A DNA stretch of 57,849 bases from Parafrankia discariae. GTDB taxonomy: Bacteria; Actinomycetota; Actinomycetes; Frankiales; Frankiaceae. Positions 35,802-43,519 of this stretch are shown here, in pieces. The notes below the pieces were generated by a model that was given only the letters and a program-made list of their open reading frames with translations, was not told the origin of the DNA and did no database searches. Location of the stretch: contig NZ_KB891225.1 of the NCBI RefSeq assembly GCF_000373365.1, forward strand, positions 1 through 57,849, in the 5' to 3' direction. The position numbers were made by a program, and so were the translations under genes. Position 1 is the stretch's first letter. Each line of letters starts with the position of its first letter.

Positions 35802-35940
35802 GCACGGAACCATGCCATGAGAACCACCGGTCCCGCATCCTGTTTTTCCCGGATGGCCCGGCTGTGGGACGTGCTCGACGCGGTCCGGACGGGGCGGGAG
35901 ACGCAGACCCGGGCTGGTTCGTTCGGAGGTGGGGAAGCGC

Positions 35941-38166
35941 CTATCGTGCGGATCCCCGGCCGGTAGCCGCGTCGACGGCGTGCAGATGTCCGTCGCCTGT
36001 GATGACGTAGACCAGCCCGTGCGCGACGGTCACCGTCGATTCGAACACCTCGAGGTCTTGCCGGTGCCACACCGGTGTGCCTCCACCCACGTGGAAGGCG
36101 AGCAGGCCTTCACCGCTCGTGGCGTACAGATGGTCCGCGGTGGCGTGCGCGGCCGTTCGATTCTGACCAAGACCTATTCCGCGCGGCCAGCCGAAAGTGC
36201 CGACCCCTTTTCCGTCGTGAGCACGTAGAGCGCGAATGGTTCCACGGGTGAAATGGGACGGGTAGATGTTGCCGTTCTGGCCGACGCCGATCGTGCCGGC
36301 TTGTTTTTGGTAGTCCTTCGCCTTCCAGGCGACCGCACCCGACCTCATGTCCAGGGCGAGAACACTTTTTCCGGCGCCGACAAAAAGAAGATTCCCGTCG
36401 GTCGCGGGTACGCACCAGAACTGATCCTTGGTGAGAGTGCTCCACACCAGGCCGCCTGTGTCGGCCGAGAGTGCTGAGACCCGCCCCGGAATATCGTTCG
36501 AAATGTAAAGAAATTCCCGCGCCTTTAGTATTCCGTTCGCTTCGGTGACGACGGACCACAACTGATCTCCGGTTGTCAGGGAGAATGCTTGAACTTGGCC
36601 GGTAATATTGACAAAGACTCTGCTCTCGTCGATGGCCAGGCCGTGATAACGGGGCCCGTTTGAAAGCGTATGGTGCCACAGTTCGACACCTGAATGTTTG
36701 TCTCCTACCCAGACCAGATCGCCGGGTTCGCCCGATCCATGGCGCGAGCCGACAGCCGACACGAGCAGATCACCGGCGACGAACATCCGGCCGCAGGGTG
36801 CGCCGGCCATCTCGGGGTTCTCCCAGAGCGGTTCACCGGAGCGGGCGTCGAAGGCGAAGATGCCGGCCGGCGACTGGGCGTAGACCACGTCTCCGTCGAC
36901 GACGTGGCCGGGATACCCGCCGCCGTACCGCACCTCGTCGTCGCTGAGGATCCCCAGCCGCGCGGTCCAGGGCACGGCGGCGACCTCGGGCCGCCGGATC
37001 GGGCCACCTCCCCCGCCGGCCTTCCGCGCGGTGCCCCGTGGCGCGGACGGCGGGGTGGTCAGTGCGCCGAGGACGACGACCGCCTTGGGGTCGCCGCTGG
37101 TCGTGGGCAGCCGGCCGAGCGCGGCGGCCAGCAGGCTGGCGACGTACGGGGTACGCGTGGCACCGCCCGTGAGGTAGACCGCCGTCAGGTTCTCCGGTTC
37201 CACACCGGCGGCGGTGATCGTGCGCAGGAACTCGTCGCGGGTGCGGCCCAGCGGCCCGTCGGCGGCCTGTTCGAGTTCGGCCCGGGTGACGCGGATGCCG
37301 TCCTCGGGGGCGTCGTCGACGTAGTCGTCGATGTGCAGGGTGTGGGTGGGGTTCTCGGACAGCGCCTCCTTCGCCGCGGTGATCTCCAGGCGGAGTTTGG
37401 CCTGTGCCCGCCGGTGCCGCCGGCTGTCGCCCGCCCACAGCGTGTCCCAGGCGTCCCGGGCCCGCGGTGGGAGATGACCGGCGATCAGGTCCTGCAGCAG
37501 CGCGTCGATGTCCTCGCCGCCGAAGTGCGGATCCCCGCCGGGCGCCCCGCACACCTCGTAGCCGTCGGCGGCCCGGCGCAGCACGGCCGTGTCGAACGTG
37601 CCCCCGCCGAGGTCGTAGACGGCGACGGCGTCGGCGAGGCCGGTGGCGGTCCCGGCGGTCCCACCGGTGCCGGTCCCGGCAGCGGCGGCCGCCGTGTAGT
37701 GGATGGCCGCGGCGACGGGTTCGGGCACGAACCGGGGAGCGGGCAGCCCGGCGCGGCCGGCGGCCTGGCCGAGCAGATCCAGCTCCCGCGGGCCCCAACC
37801 CGCCGGATGGGTGAGCGTGACCGTGCCCGGCGGGTCCCCGGCCCGGCGGCGCAGGGCCTCCGCCGCGATCCGGCGGAGCACGGCGGCGACCAGGTCCACG
37901 GTCGGGACGTCCCGACCGCCCAACCGGACGGTGCTCGTCGCGACCAGCGCCCGCTTCGGCAGCCGCTCGGCCCGTTCCGGGAACACGGCGGCCTGGCTGA
38001 GCGCCGCCCGGCCGGTCAGGACCTGCCCGTCGTCGTCCAGGCACACTACCGACGGCAGATACCGGCTGTTGTCGATCTCCAGCAGCTCCGGCGCGCCGCC
38101 GTCCACCACCATGGCAGCGGTGGTGAAGCTGGTCCCGAAGTCAATGGCCAGTGACCAGTCGGCCAT
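35941..38166 (-). CDS. Hsp70-type ATPase fused to a PQQ-like beta-propeller
   Basis: A 741-residue protein. Residues 1 to about 370 are a DnaK-like nucleotide-binding domain: LAIDFGTSFTTAAM (phosphate 1), YDLGGGTFDTAVL (phosphate 2) and VYLTGGATRTPYV (adenosine motif). In place of the peptide-binding domain is a propeller with PQQ/quinoprotein-like blades (FAFDARSGEPLWENPE, FSLTTGDQLWSVV, LSADTGGLVWSTL, LDMRSGAVAWKA, HAVDAATG). The last third of the gene (35941 to about 36720) is visibly less GC-rich than the ATPase part, as if the propeller had been exchanged. The start at 38166 has gaggggaaac upstream. It follows the second Hsp70 gene by 38 bases, so both are one operon. Confidence 0.85.
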   Translation of the reverse strand: MADWSLAIDFGTSFTTAAMVVDGGAPELLEIDNSRYLPSVVCLDDDGQVLTGRAALSQAAVFPERAERLPKRALVATSTVRLGGRDVPTVDLVAAVLRRIAAEALRRRAGDPPGTVTLTHPAGWGPRELDLLGQAAGRAGLPAPRFVPEPVAAAIHYTAAAAAGTGTGGTAGTATGLADAVAVYDLGGGTFDTAVLRRAADGYEVCGAPGGDPHFGGEDIDALLQDLIAGHLPPRARDAWDTLWAGDSRRHRRAQAKLRLEITAAKEALSENPTHTLHIDDYVDDAPEDGIRVTRAELEQAADGPLGRTRDEFLRTITAAGVEPENLTAVYLTGGATRTPYVASLLAAALGRLPTTSGDPKAVVVLGALTTPPSAPRGTARKAGGGGGPIRRPEVAAVPWTARLGILSDDEVRYGGGYPGHVVDGDVVYAQSPAGIFAFDARSGEPLWENPEMAGAPCGRMFVAGDLLVSAVGSRHGSGEPGDLVWVGDKHSGVELWHHTLSNGPRYHGLAIDESRVFVNITGQVQAFSLTTGDQLWSVVTEANGILKAREFLYISNDIPGRVSALSADTGGLVWSTLTKDQFWCVPATDGNLLFVGAGKSVLALDMRSGAVAWKAKDYQKQAGTIGVGQNGNIYPSHFTRGTIRALRAHDGKGVGTFGWPRGIGLGQNRTAAHATADHLYATSGEGLLAFHVGGGTPVWHRQDLEVFESTVTVAHGLVYVITGDGHLHAVDAATGRGSAR

Positions 38167-38204
38167 GTTTCCCCTCTCGCGAGTTCTCTTTTCAGTGGGA
38201 TCTC

Positions 38205-40418
38205 CTATGCGTGAGCTATTTCCCACAGGCGAGCGGTGCAGTCGTCGCTGCTGGTGGCGAGCAGTCGGCCGTCAGGGGCGAAAGCGCAGTTGTTGACCGC
38301 CTTCTGATGTCCGGTGAGAACAGCGGCGCTGTCGCCGGTCATGACGTCCCACAGCCGTACCGTCTTGTCTTTGCCGGCGGTCGCGAGCAGCCGACCGTCC
38401 GGAGAGAAATCGCAGCTGGTGATGCTGTCGGTGTGGCCGCTCAGGACAGCGGAAGCCTCTCCGCCCGCTACCTCCCACAGGCGAACCTTGCCGTCGCCGG
38501 AAACGGTCGCGACGATCCGGCCGTCCGGCGAGAACGCGCAGTCACCGACCCATCCCGCGTGGTCGGCGAGCGTGGCCGTCGCCTGGCCGGTGGCGACGTC
38601 CCACAGGCGGACTGCGCGGTCCTCGCCCAGGGTGGCCAGAAGGCGGCCGTCGGGCGAGAACGTGCAGTACGTGACCCATCCGGTGTGGCCGCTGAGGGTG
38701 TCCATGGTGTGGCCGGTCGCGACGTCCCACAGTCGGACGGTGGAGTCGTCGCTCGCTGTGGCGAGGATCGTGCCGTCCGGCGAGAAGACGCAGTGGCGGA
38801 CCCACCCGGTGTGGCCGCTCAGCACGCTGGCCACCCGGCCGGCGGCGGCATCCCACAACTGGATCGTCTGGTCGTCGTGGGAGACGGCCAGCATCCGGCC
38901 TCGGGGAGAGAAGCAGCACACACAGATGGGTTCCTCCTCGTGGAGGGTGATTTTGGCCAGGGAAAGGCCCGTCGAGACGTCCCATATCCGGGCGCTCCGC
39001 CCCTTGCCGCCGAGTGCGGCAATCAGCCGGCCGTCAGGAGAAAAGGCGCCCGCGGTGAAAAGAATGCCATACGGGTCAAGGCTGCTCGTCCGACTCGGAA
39101 TTGTTGTTGTGTTACGCCCGCTGTTGATATCCCAGAGTCGGATGGTGCTGTCCTCGCCCGCGGAGGCGAGAAGGCGGCCGTCGGGCGAGAAGGCACAACC
39201 GGTGACATGAACATCATCGTGGCCGGTGAAGGTGTGCCTGATCCTGTGGGTGACCTTCGTGGGAGGAGCCGTCCTCCTGGCCCCGGCCCGCCCGGCCTGG
39301 CCCGCGGACGGGGCAGTCGCCTTCGGCGGGGTGGTCAGTGCGCCGAGGGCGACGACGAGCTTGGGGTCGCCGCTGGTGGTGGGGAGCCGGCCGAGGGCGG
39401 TGGTGACGGCGGTGCTGACGCGGGGTGTGCGGGTGGCTCCGCCGGTGAGGTAGACGGAGCTGAGGGCGGCCGGATCGAGACCGGCGGTGTGAATGGTGCG
39501 CAGCAGTTCGACGGTGGTGTCCGCCAGCGGCCCCGCGATGGCCTCGTCGAGCTCGGCGCGGGTGACGCGGATGCCGTCGTCGACTCCGTCGACGTACTCG
39601 TCGACGTAGACGGTGTGAGTGGGCCGCTCGGACAGCTCGTGCTTGGCCCGGACGATCTCCTCGCGGATCTTCGTCTGGGCGCGACGGGCTCGCCGGCCGT
39701 CGCCGGCCCACAACTCGTCCCAGGCGTCCCGGGCGTCCGCCGGCAGGTGCCCGGCGACCAGGTCCAGGAGCAGGGTGTCGATGTCCTCGCCGCCGAAGTG
39801 CGGGTCGCCGCCGGTGCCGCGGACCTCGTAGCCCTCCGCAGTGCGGCGCAGCACCGCGGCGTCGAAGGTGCCGCCACCCAGGTCGTAGACGGCCGCGTGG
39901 CCGTCGAGCGGCACGCCGGTCTCGGCCGCCGCCGCGGTGTACGCGGTGTAGAAGACGGCGGCCGCCACCGGTTCGGGCAGGAAGCGGGGCGCGGGCAGCC
40001 CGGCGCGCGCGGCCGCCCGGCCCAGCCGGGCGATCTCCCGCTGGCCCCAGCCGGCCGGGTGCGTGAGCACGACCGTGGCCGGGGCCCGGCCGTCGAACCG
40101 CCGGGTCGCCTCCCGCGCGATCCGGGCCAGCACGGCGGCGACCAGCTCCACGGTCGAGGTGTCGCGCCCACCGAGCCGCACCGTGTCCCCCGCGGCCAGC
40201 GCGCGCTTCGGTAGCCGTTCGGCGCGTTCCGGGAACACGTTGGCCTGGCTGGCCGCCGCCCGTCCGGTGAGGATCTGGCCGTCGTCGTCGAGGCAGACGA
40301 CCGAGGGCAGGGACCGGCTGCCGTCGATCTCCACCGGCTCGGGCGCGGCGCCGTCGGCCGCGGTGGCGGCGGCGGTGAAGGTGGTGCCGAAGTCGATGGC
40401 CAGGGACCAGCCGGGCAT
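38205..40418 (-). CDS. Hsp70-type ATPase fused to an eight-blade WD40 propeller
   Basis: A 737-residue protein. The N-terminal 380 residues are a DnaK-like ATPase (LAIDFGTTFTAAAT, YDLGGGTFDAAVL, VYLTGGATRTPRV), very similar to the third copy at 48238-50364. The C-terminal half has eight WD40 repeats ending in units such as FSPDGRLLASAGEDSTIRLW and FAPDGRLLATSSDDCTARLW, with two degenerate blades (the second and third). WD40 domains bind proteins, so the propeller probably selects the client. The start ATG at 40418 has gggaggcg upstream. It is the first gene of a two-gene operon with the PQQ-type paralogue and is divergent (254 bases) from the sigma-factor/GTPase operon. Confidence 0.9.
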   Translation of the reverse strand: MPGWSLAIDFGTTFTAAATAADGAAPEPVEIDGSRSLPSVVCLDDDGQILTGRAAASQANVFPERAERLPKRALAAGDTVRLGGRDTSTVELVAAVLARIAREATRRFDGRAPATVVLTHPAGWGQREIARLGRAAARAGLPAPRFLPEPVAAAVFYTAYTAAAAETGVPLDGHAAVYDLGGGTFDAAVLRRTAEGYEVRGTGGDPHFGGEDIDTLLLDLVAGHLPADARDAWDELWAGDGRRARRAQTKIREEIVRAKHELSERPTHTVYVDEYVDGVDDGIRVTRAELDEAIAGPLADTTVELLRTIHTAGLDPAALSSVYLTGGATRTPRVSTAVTTALGRLPTTSGDPKLVVALGALTTPPKATAPSAGQAGRAGARRTAPPTKVTHRIRHTFTGHDDVHVTGCAFSPDGRLLASAGEDSTIRLWDINSGRNTTTIPSRTSSLDPYGILFTAGAFSPDGRLIAALGGKGRSARIWDVSTGLSLAKITLHEEEPICVCCFSPRGRMLAVSHDDQTIQLWDAAAGRVASVLSGHTGWVRHCVFSPDGTILATASDDSTVRLWDVATGHTMDTLSGHTGWVTYCTFSPDGRLLATLGEDRAVRLWDVATGQATATLADHAGWVGDCAFSPDGRIVATVSGDGKVRLWEVAGGEASAVLSGHTDSITSCDFSPDGRLLATAGKDKTVRLWDVMTGDSAAVLTGHQKAVNNCAFAPDGRLLATSSDDCTARLWEIAHA

Positions 40419-40672
40419 GAACACGCCTCCCAGAAAGCGGTCGTCGTCGGGCGTCGCGGGACCCCGCTCGGTTGTCATTGCTGGTGAGTCCGCTGTTGGA
40501 CGGTCCGGCCACGGCTGATGTTCCAGGCTGTCCGGACAATTCTCGACGGGTGGCTCTCGGCCAGGGCCCGGGATGTCCCGACCGGGGCTTACGGTGTGAT
40601 CCGCGCTGTAGGTCGGGTTGTCTGGCGGGGGGGACATGATGGCCGGCGGTCTGGTGGCATGCGGCGGGACTC

Positions 40673-41263
40673 ATGGACCCGGCGGAGCCCGAGCCCATGC
40701 ACGATGAGGACGCGGAGCTCGCCGCCCGGGCGGGCGGCGGGGACCGCCGGGCGTTCGAGACGCTTGTCCGGCGGCATCAGGCCGGCCTGTACGGGATCTG
40801 CCGGCGGATCACCTGCGACGACCAGGACGCGTTGGACGCCCTGCAGGACACACTGATCATCCTGTGGCGGCGGATCGGGGAGTTCGAGGGCCGGTCGCGG
40901 GTGTCGACGTGGCTGTACCGGGTGGCGACGAACGCGGCCATCGACGAGGTGCGGCGGCGGTCGCGGCGTCCCGACCCGGCCGCGACGCTGCCGGAGCCCC
41001 TGGCGTCCGGTCCGTCGCTGTCCGACCAGCTCGCCGACCGGCTGGACCTGGACCGGGCGGTCGCCCGGCTGCCGCCGCAGTTCCGCGCCGCGATCGTGCT
41101 GCGCGAGTTCTGCGGCCTGTCCTACCAGGAGATCGCCGAGATCCGCGGCATCCCGGTGCAGACGGTGAAGTCGCAGATCTCCCGGGGACGGCGGGCCCTG
41201 GCCGAGCTGCTCGGCCTGCCCGGCGCTGAGAACACCGGCGCTGAGAACACCGAGCGGAACTGA
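40673..41263 (+). CDS. ECF-type RNA polymerase sigma factor
   Basis: A 196-residue sigma-70 protein: region 2 in LVRRHQAGLYGICRRITC, DALQDTLIILWRRIGEFEGR and VSTWLYRVATNAAIDEVRRR; region 4 in LDLDRAVARLPPQFRAAIVL and LSYQEIAEIRGIPVQTVKSQ. The C-terminus has a short duplicated GAENT motif. ATGs at 40673 and 40697 are possible. It is the first gene of the operon: the GTPase gene starts 17 bases after its stop. No anti-sigma gene is adjacent, so its activity may be set by the Hsp70 or GTPase proteins. Confidence 0.9.
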   Translation: MDPAEPEPMHDEDAELAARAGGGDRRAFETLVRRHQAGLYGICRRITCDDQDALDALQDTLIILWRRIGEFEGRSRVSTWLYRVATNAAIDEVRRRSRRPDPAATLPEPLASGPSLSDQLADRLDLDRAVARLPPQFRAAIVLREFCGLSYQEIAEIRGIPVQTVKSQISRGRRALAELLGLPGAENTGAENTERN

Positions 41264-41280
41264 GTGGAGAGGAACCAGGG

Positions 41281-42831
41281 ATGTCCGCGGGCCCCTTGTG
41301 CGACCGGGTACGGGCGATGTGCGTCGAGGCGGAGGGGGCGTTCGGACCGGGACCGGTGCGGGACGAGCTCGCCGCGATCCGGGACCGGCTGGCGGAGCGC
41401 ACCCCGCGGATCGCGGTCGGCGGGAAGCTGAACGCCGGGAAGTCGACGCTGGTCAACGCGCTGCTGGGACAGCGGCTGGCGGCGACGAACGGCACCGAGA
41501 CGACCATGGTCGTCGCCTGGTTCCGGGATCACTATCAGAGCCGGATCCTGGTCCGGCCGCGCGACGGCGCGCCCTACCACCTCCCGGCCGGCCCGGGTGG
41601 CCGCATCCCCGCGGACCTGCGCCGCCCGGAGGACCGGGCGACGGCGTCCCCGGACCGTGAGGGTGACCATGAGGTCGCGGCCGAGCTGGCCCGGCGGATC
41701 GCCTCGGTGACGGTCGAGGTGCCCAACCGGCGGCTGGCGGAGCGGCACATCATCGTCGACACCCCCGGTCTCGGCTCGCTGACCGGCCTGGACGAGGCCT
41801 CGCTGGCCGCGCTCGCCGACGCGGACGCGCTGCTCTACCTCATGCCGCACCCGGGCCTGCAGGACCGTCAGGTGCTCACCGAGCTGCGGGCCAACGCGGG
41901 CGCCGCCCGGCTGAGCGCGGCGACGGTGCTCGGTGTGCTCAGCCGGATCGACCTGCTCGGTGAACGACCCGACGACGTCTGGCCGGGGGCCCGCAAGGTC
42001 GCCGCCCGCAGCGCCGGGCAGCTGCGCGGCCTGCTCGCCGACGTGCTCCCGGTGGTCGGCCTGCTCGCCGAGACGGCGTTCGGGGACGAGTTCACCGAGG
42101 CCGACACCCGGCGGCTGCTGCGCCTCGCGGACTCCGACCGGGCCGCGGCCCGCCGCGCCCTCTACAAGGCGGAGTCCTTCCTGACCTGGGACGACGGTCC
42201 GCTCGACGCGGCGGAACGGCAGCGGCTCCTGGGCATGCTCGACGTCTACGGGCTGACGCATCTGCTCACCGCGATCGACGGCGGGGCGCGTGGCACCAGG
42301 GCGCTGCTCGACACGATGGAGGAGCTGTCCGGGATCAGGCCGGTGCTCGACTACGTCGACCGGCATTTCGTCGCCGGCGCGGACCGGCTGCGGGCGCAGG
42401 CCGCGGTCGGCCGGCTGGAGGTGGCGATGAGCCGGGGCGCCGCGGCGTCCGCCGACGGGCGGCAGGTGCTCGACCGGGTCCGGGAGGAGATCGCCCGGCT
42501 GCGGCGGCATCCGCTGCTGCTGCAGATCGAGGCCGCCGCGGCCCTGGCCGCGCTGGTCGGCGCGGCGGGCACCGCGGCCGGCGGCCGGCTGGCGGCGGAG
42601 GGGACGGCCACCGACGAACTGCTCGCGCTCGCCACCGGCGGCGACCTGGCGGCGATGGTCGGCTGTGCGCCCGCGGCGAGCGGCGCCGAGGTGGCGGGCG
42701 CCGCCGAGGCCGCGCTCGGCCGCTGGCGCACCCGCGAGGCGGCCCCGACCCGGGCCCTGGAACGTCGGGCGATCCGCGCCGCGCTCGACCTGTGCCAGGC
42801 GATCCACACCCAGGCGGCCGCCCCGGCCTGA
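41281..42831 (+). CDS. Dynamin-family GTPase
   Basis: A 516-residue GTPase. G1 is GGKLNAGKST (47-56), G2 is in NGTETTMVV, G3 is DTPG (160-163); G4 is weak (SRIDLL instead of N/TKxD). The layout, with a long helical region after the G domain, matches bacterial dynamin-like proteins. Hydrophobic segments near the C-terminus (IEAAAALAALVGAAGTAAGG) could touch membrane. The ATG at 41281 follows gagaggaacc. It lies between the sigma gene and the GrpE-like gene; a second dynamin-like protein is encoded two genes on, and bacterial dynamins often work as such pairs. Confidence 0.85.
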   Translation: MSAGPLCDRVRAMCVEAEGAFGPGPVRDELAAIRDRLAERTPRIAVGGKLNAGKSTLVNALLGQRLAATNGTETTMVVAWFRDHYQSRILVRPRDGAPYHLPAGPGGRIPADLRRPEDRATASPDREGDHEVAAELARRIASVTVEVPNRRLAERHIIVDTPGLGSLTGLDEASLAALADADALLYLMPHPGLQDRQVLTELRANAGAARLSAATVLGVLSRIDLLGERPDDVWPGARKVAARSAGQLRGLLADVLPVVGLLAETAFGDEFTEADTRRLLRLADSDRAAARRALYKAESFLTWDDGPLDAAERQRLLGMLDVYGLTHLLTAIDGGARGTRALLDTMEELSGIRPVLDYVDRHFVAGADRLRAQAAVGRLEVAMSRGAAASADGRQVLDRVREEIARLRRHPLLLQIEAAAALAALVGAAGTAAGGRLAAEGTATDELLALATGGDLAAMVGCAPAASGAEVAGAAEAALGRWRTREAAPTRALERRAIRAALDLCQAIHTQAAAPA

Positions 42832-42950
42832 CCCCGCCTGCCGGGATCCCCGCGGATCCCCGCGGATTTTCCGGTCCGGGGCGGAACATTCGCGCGTCGG
42901 GCGTCGTCCCATCTCCGCACACGGCCACGGCCACGAGGAGGGATCGGCGT

Positions 42951-42971
42951 ATGGCGAGGTGGACATGGTGA
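42951..42971 (+). other. Six-codon mini-ORF with strong ribosome-binding site
   Basis: gaggaggg at 42935-42942 is followed by ATG at 42951 and the frame MARWTW, ending in TGA at 42969-42971. It overlaps the ATG of the GrpE-like gene (42965) in another frame. The best ribosome-binding site in the region therefore serves this mini-ORF, and the GrpE-like gene may be translated by re-initiation. Confidence 0.4.
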
Positions 42972-43519
42972 TCCCCGCCCTGGGGGGCGCCGCGGTGGGC
43001 CTCGCCGTCGGCGCCGCCAGAGCCTGGTGGGCCGGCGCCCGGCGGCGCGGCGGCCTGGAAGCGGCCGCGGAGCCACCCGGATCGTCCGCGACGCCCGGGC
43101 CGCCCGGGCCGCCCGGGCCGCCCGGGCCGCCCGAGCCGGTCGAGCCGCCCGAGGACCCGGCCGGGCTGTCCGAGCCGGTCGATCCGGCCGATCCGGCGGC
43201 ATCGGTGGCGTCGGTGGCGAGCGCGGACCGTGAGGCGCTGGTGGGTGCCTGCATCGAGCTGTCGGACCGGCTCCGGGACGCGAATCCGGCGCTGTGGCGG
43301 CGGCTGTGCCGGGGACTGGCCGTGGTCGGCGTGGAGGCGGTCGTCGTCGACGGGCAACGGTTCGACCCGGAGGGCCACGACGCGGTCGGCCGGGAGAGCA
43401 CCACGGACGCGGCGCGGCATCTGACCGTGGCGAGCACGGAGTTCTGCGGCTTCACCGACCGAGGCCGGCTGCTGCGCCGGCCCGAGGTGGTCGTCTACCG
43501 GATGGAGGAGACGGTCTGA
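42965..43519 (+). CDS. GrpE-like nucleotide exchange factor, membrane-anchored
   Basis: A 184-residue protein. Residues 88-180 match the GrpE head: LWRRLCRGLAVVGVEAVVVD, GQRFDPEGHDAVGRES and CGFTDRGRLLRRPEVVVY. The long N-terminal coiled coil of GrpE is missing. Instead there is a hydrophobic start (IPALGGAAVGLAVGAARAWW), probably a membrane anchor, and a Pro-Gly linker (four GPP-type units, residues 45-56) rich in acidic residues after it. It should speed ADP release from the three neighbouring Hsp70-propeller proteins. Its stop overlaps the start of the second GTPase gene (TGATG at 43517). Confidence 0.8.
   Translation: MVIPALGGAAVGLAVGAARAWWAGARRRGGLEAAAEPPGSSATPGPPGPPGPPGPPEPVEPPEDPAGLSEPVDPADPAASVASVASADREALVGACIELSDRLRDANPALWRRLCRGLAVVGVEAVVVDGQRFDPEGHDAVGRESTTDAARHLTVASTEFCGFTDRGRLLRRPEVVVYRMEETV

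Noticed and set aside
34668-35966. Plus-strand 440-codon frame
   Set aside because: The first 80 codons look plausible, but the rest is antisense to an intact methyltransferase gene.
36694-38154. Long plus-strand ORF (486 codons) opposite the first Hsp70 gene
   Set aside because: It is antisense to a clear Hsp70 domain. High GC at third positions keeps such frames open; the translation is Gly/Arg/Val-rich with no domain.
38151-40214. 687-codon plus-strand ORF opposite the second Hsp70 gene
   Set aside because: Shadow frame of the ATPase and WD40 repeats; no domain, no ribosome-binding site.
43090-43130. gggccgccc repeats as a regulatory element
   Set aside because: They are in frame and simply encode the Pro-Gly linker of the GrpE-like protein.
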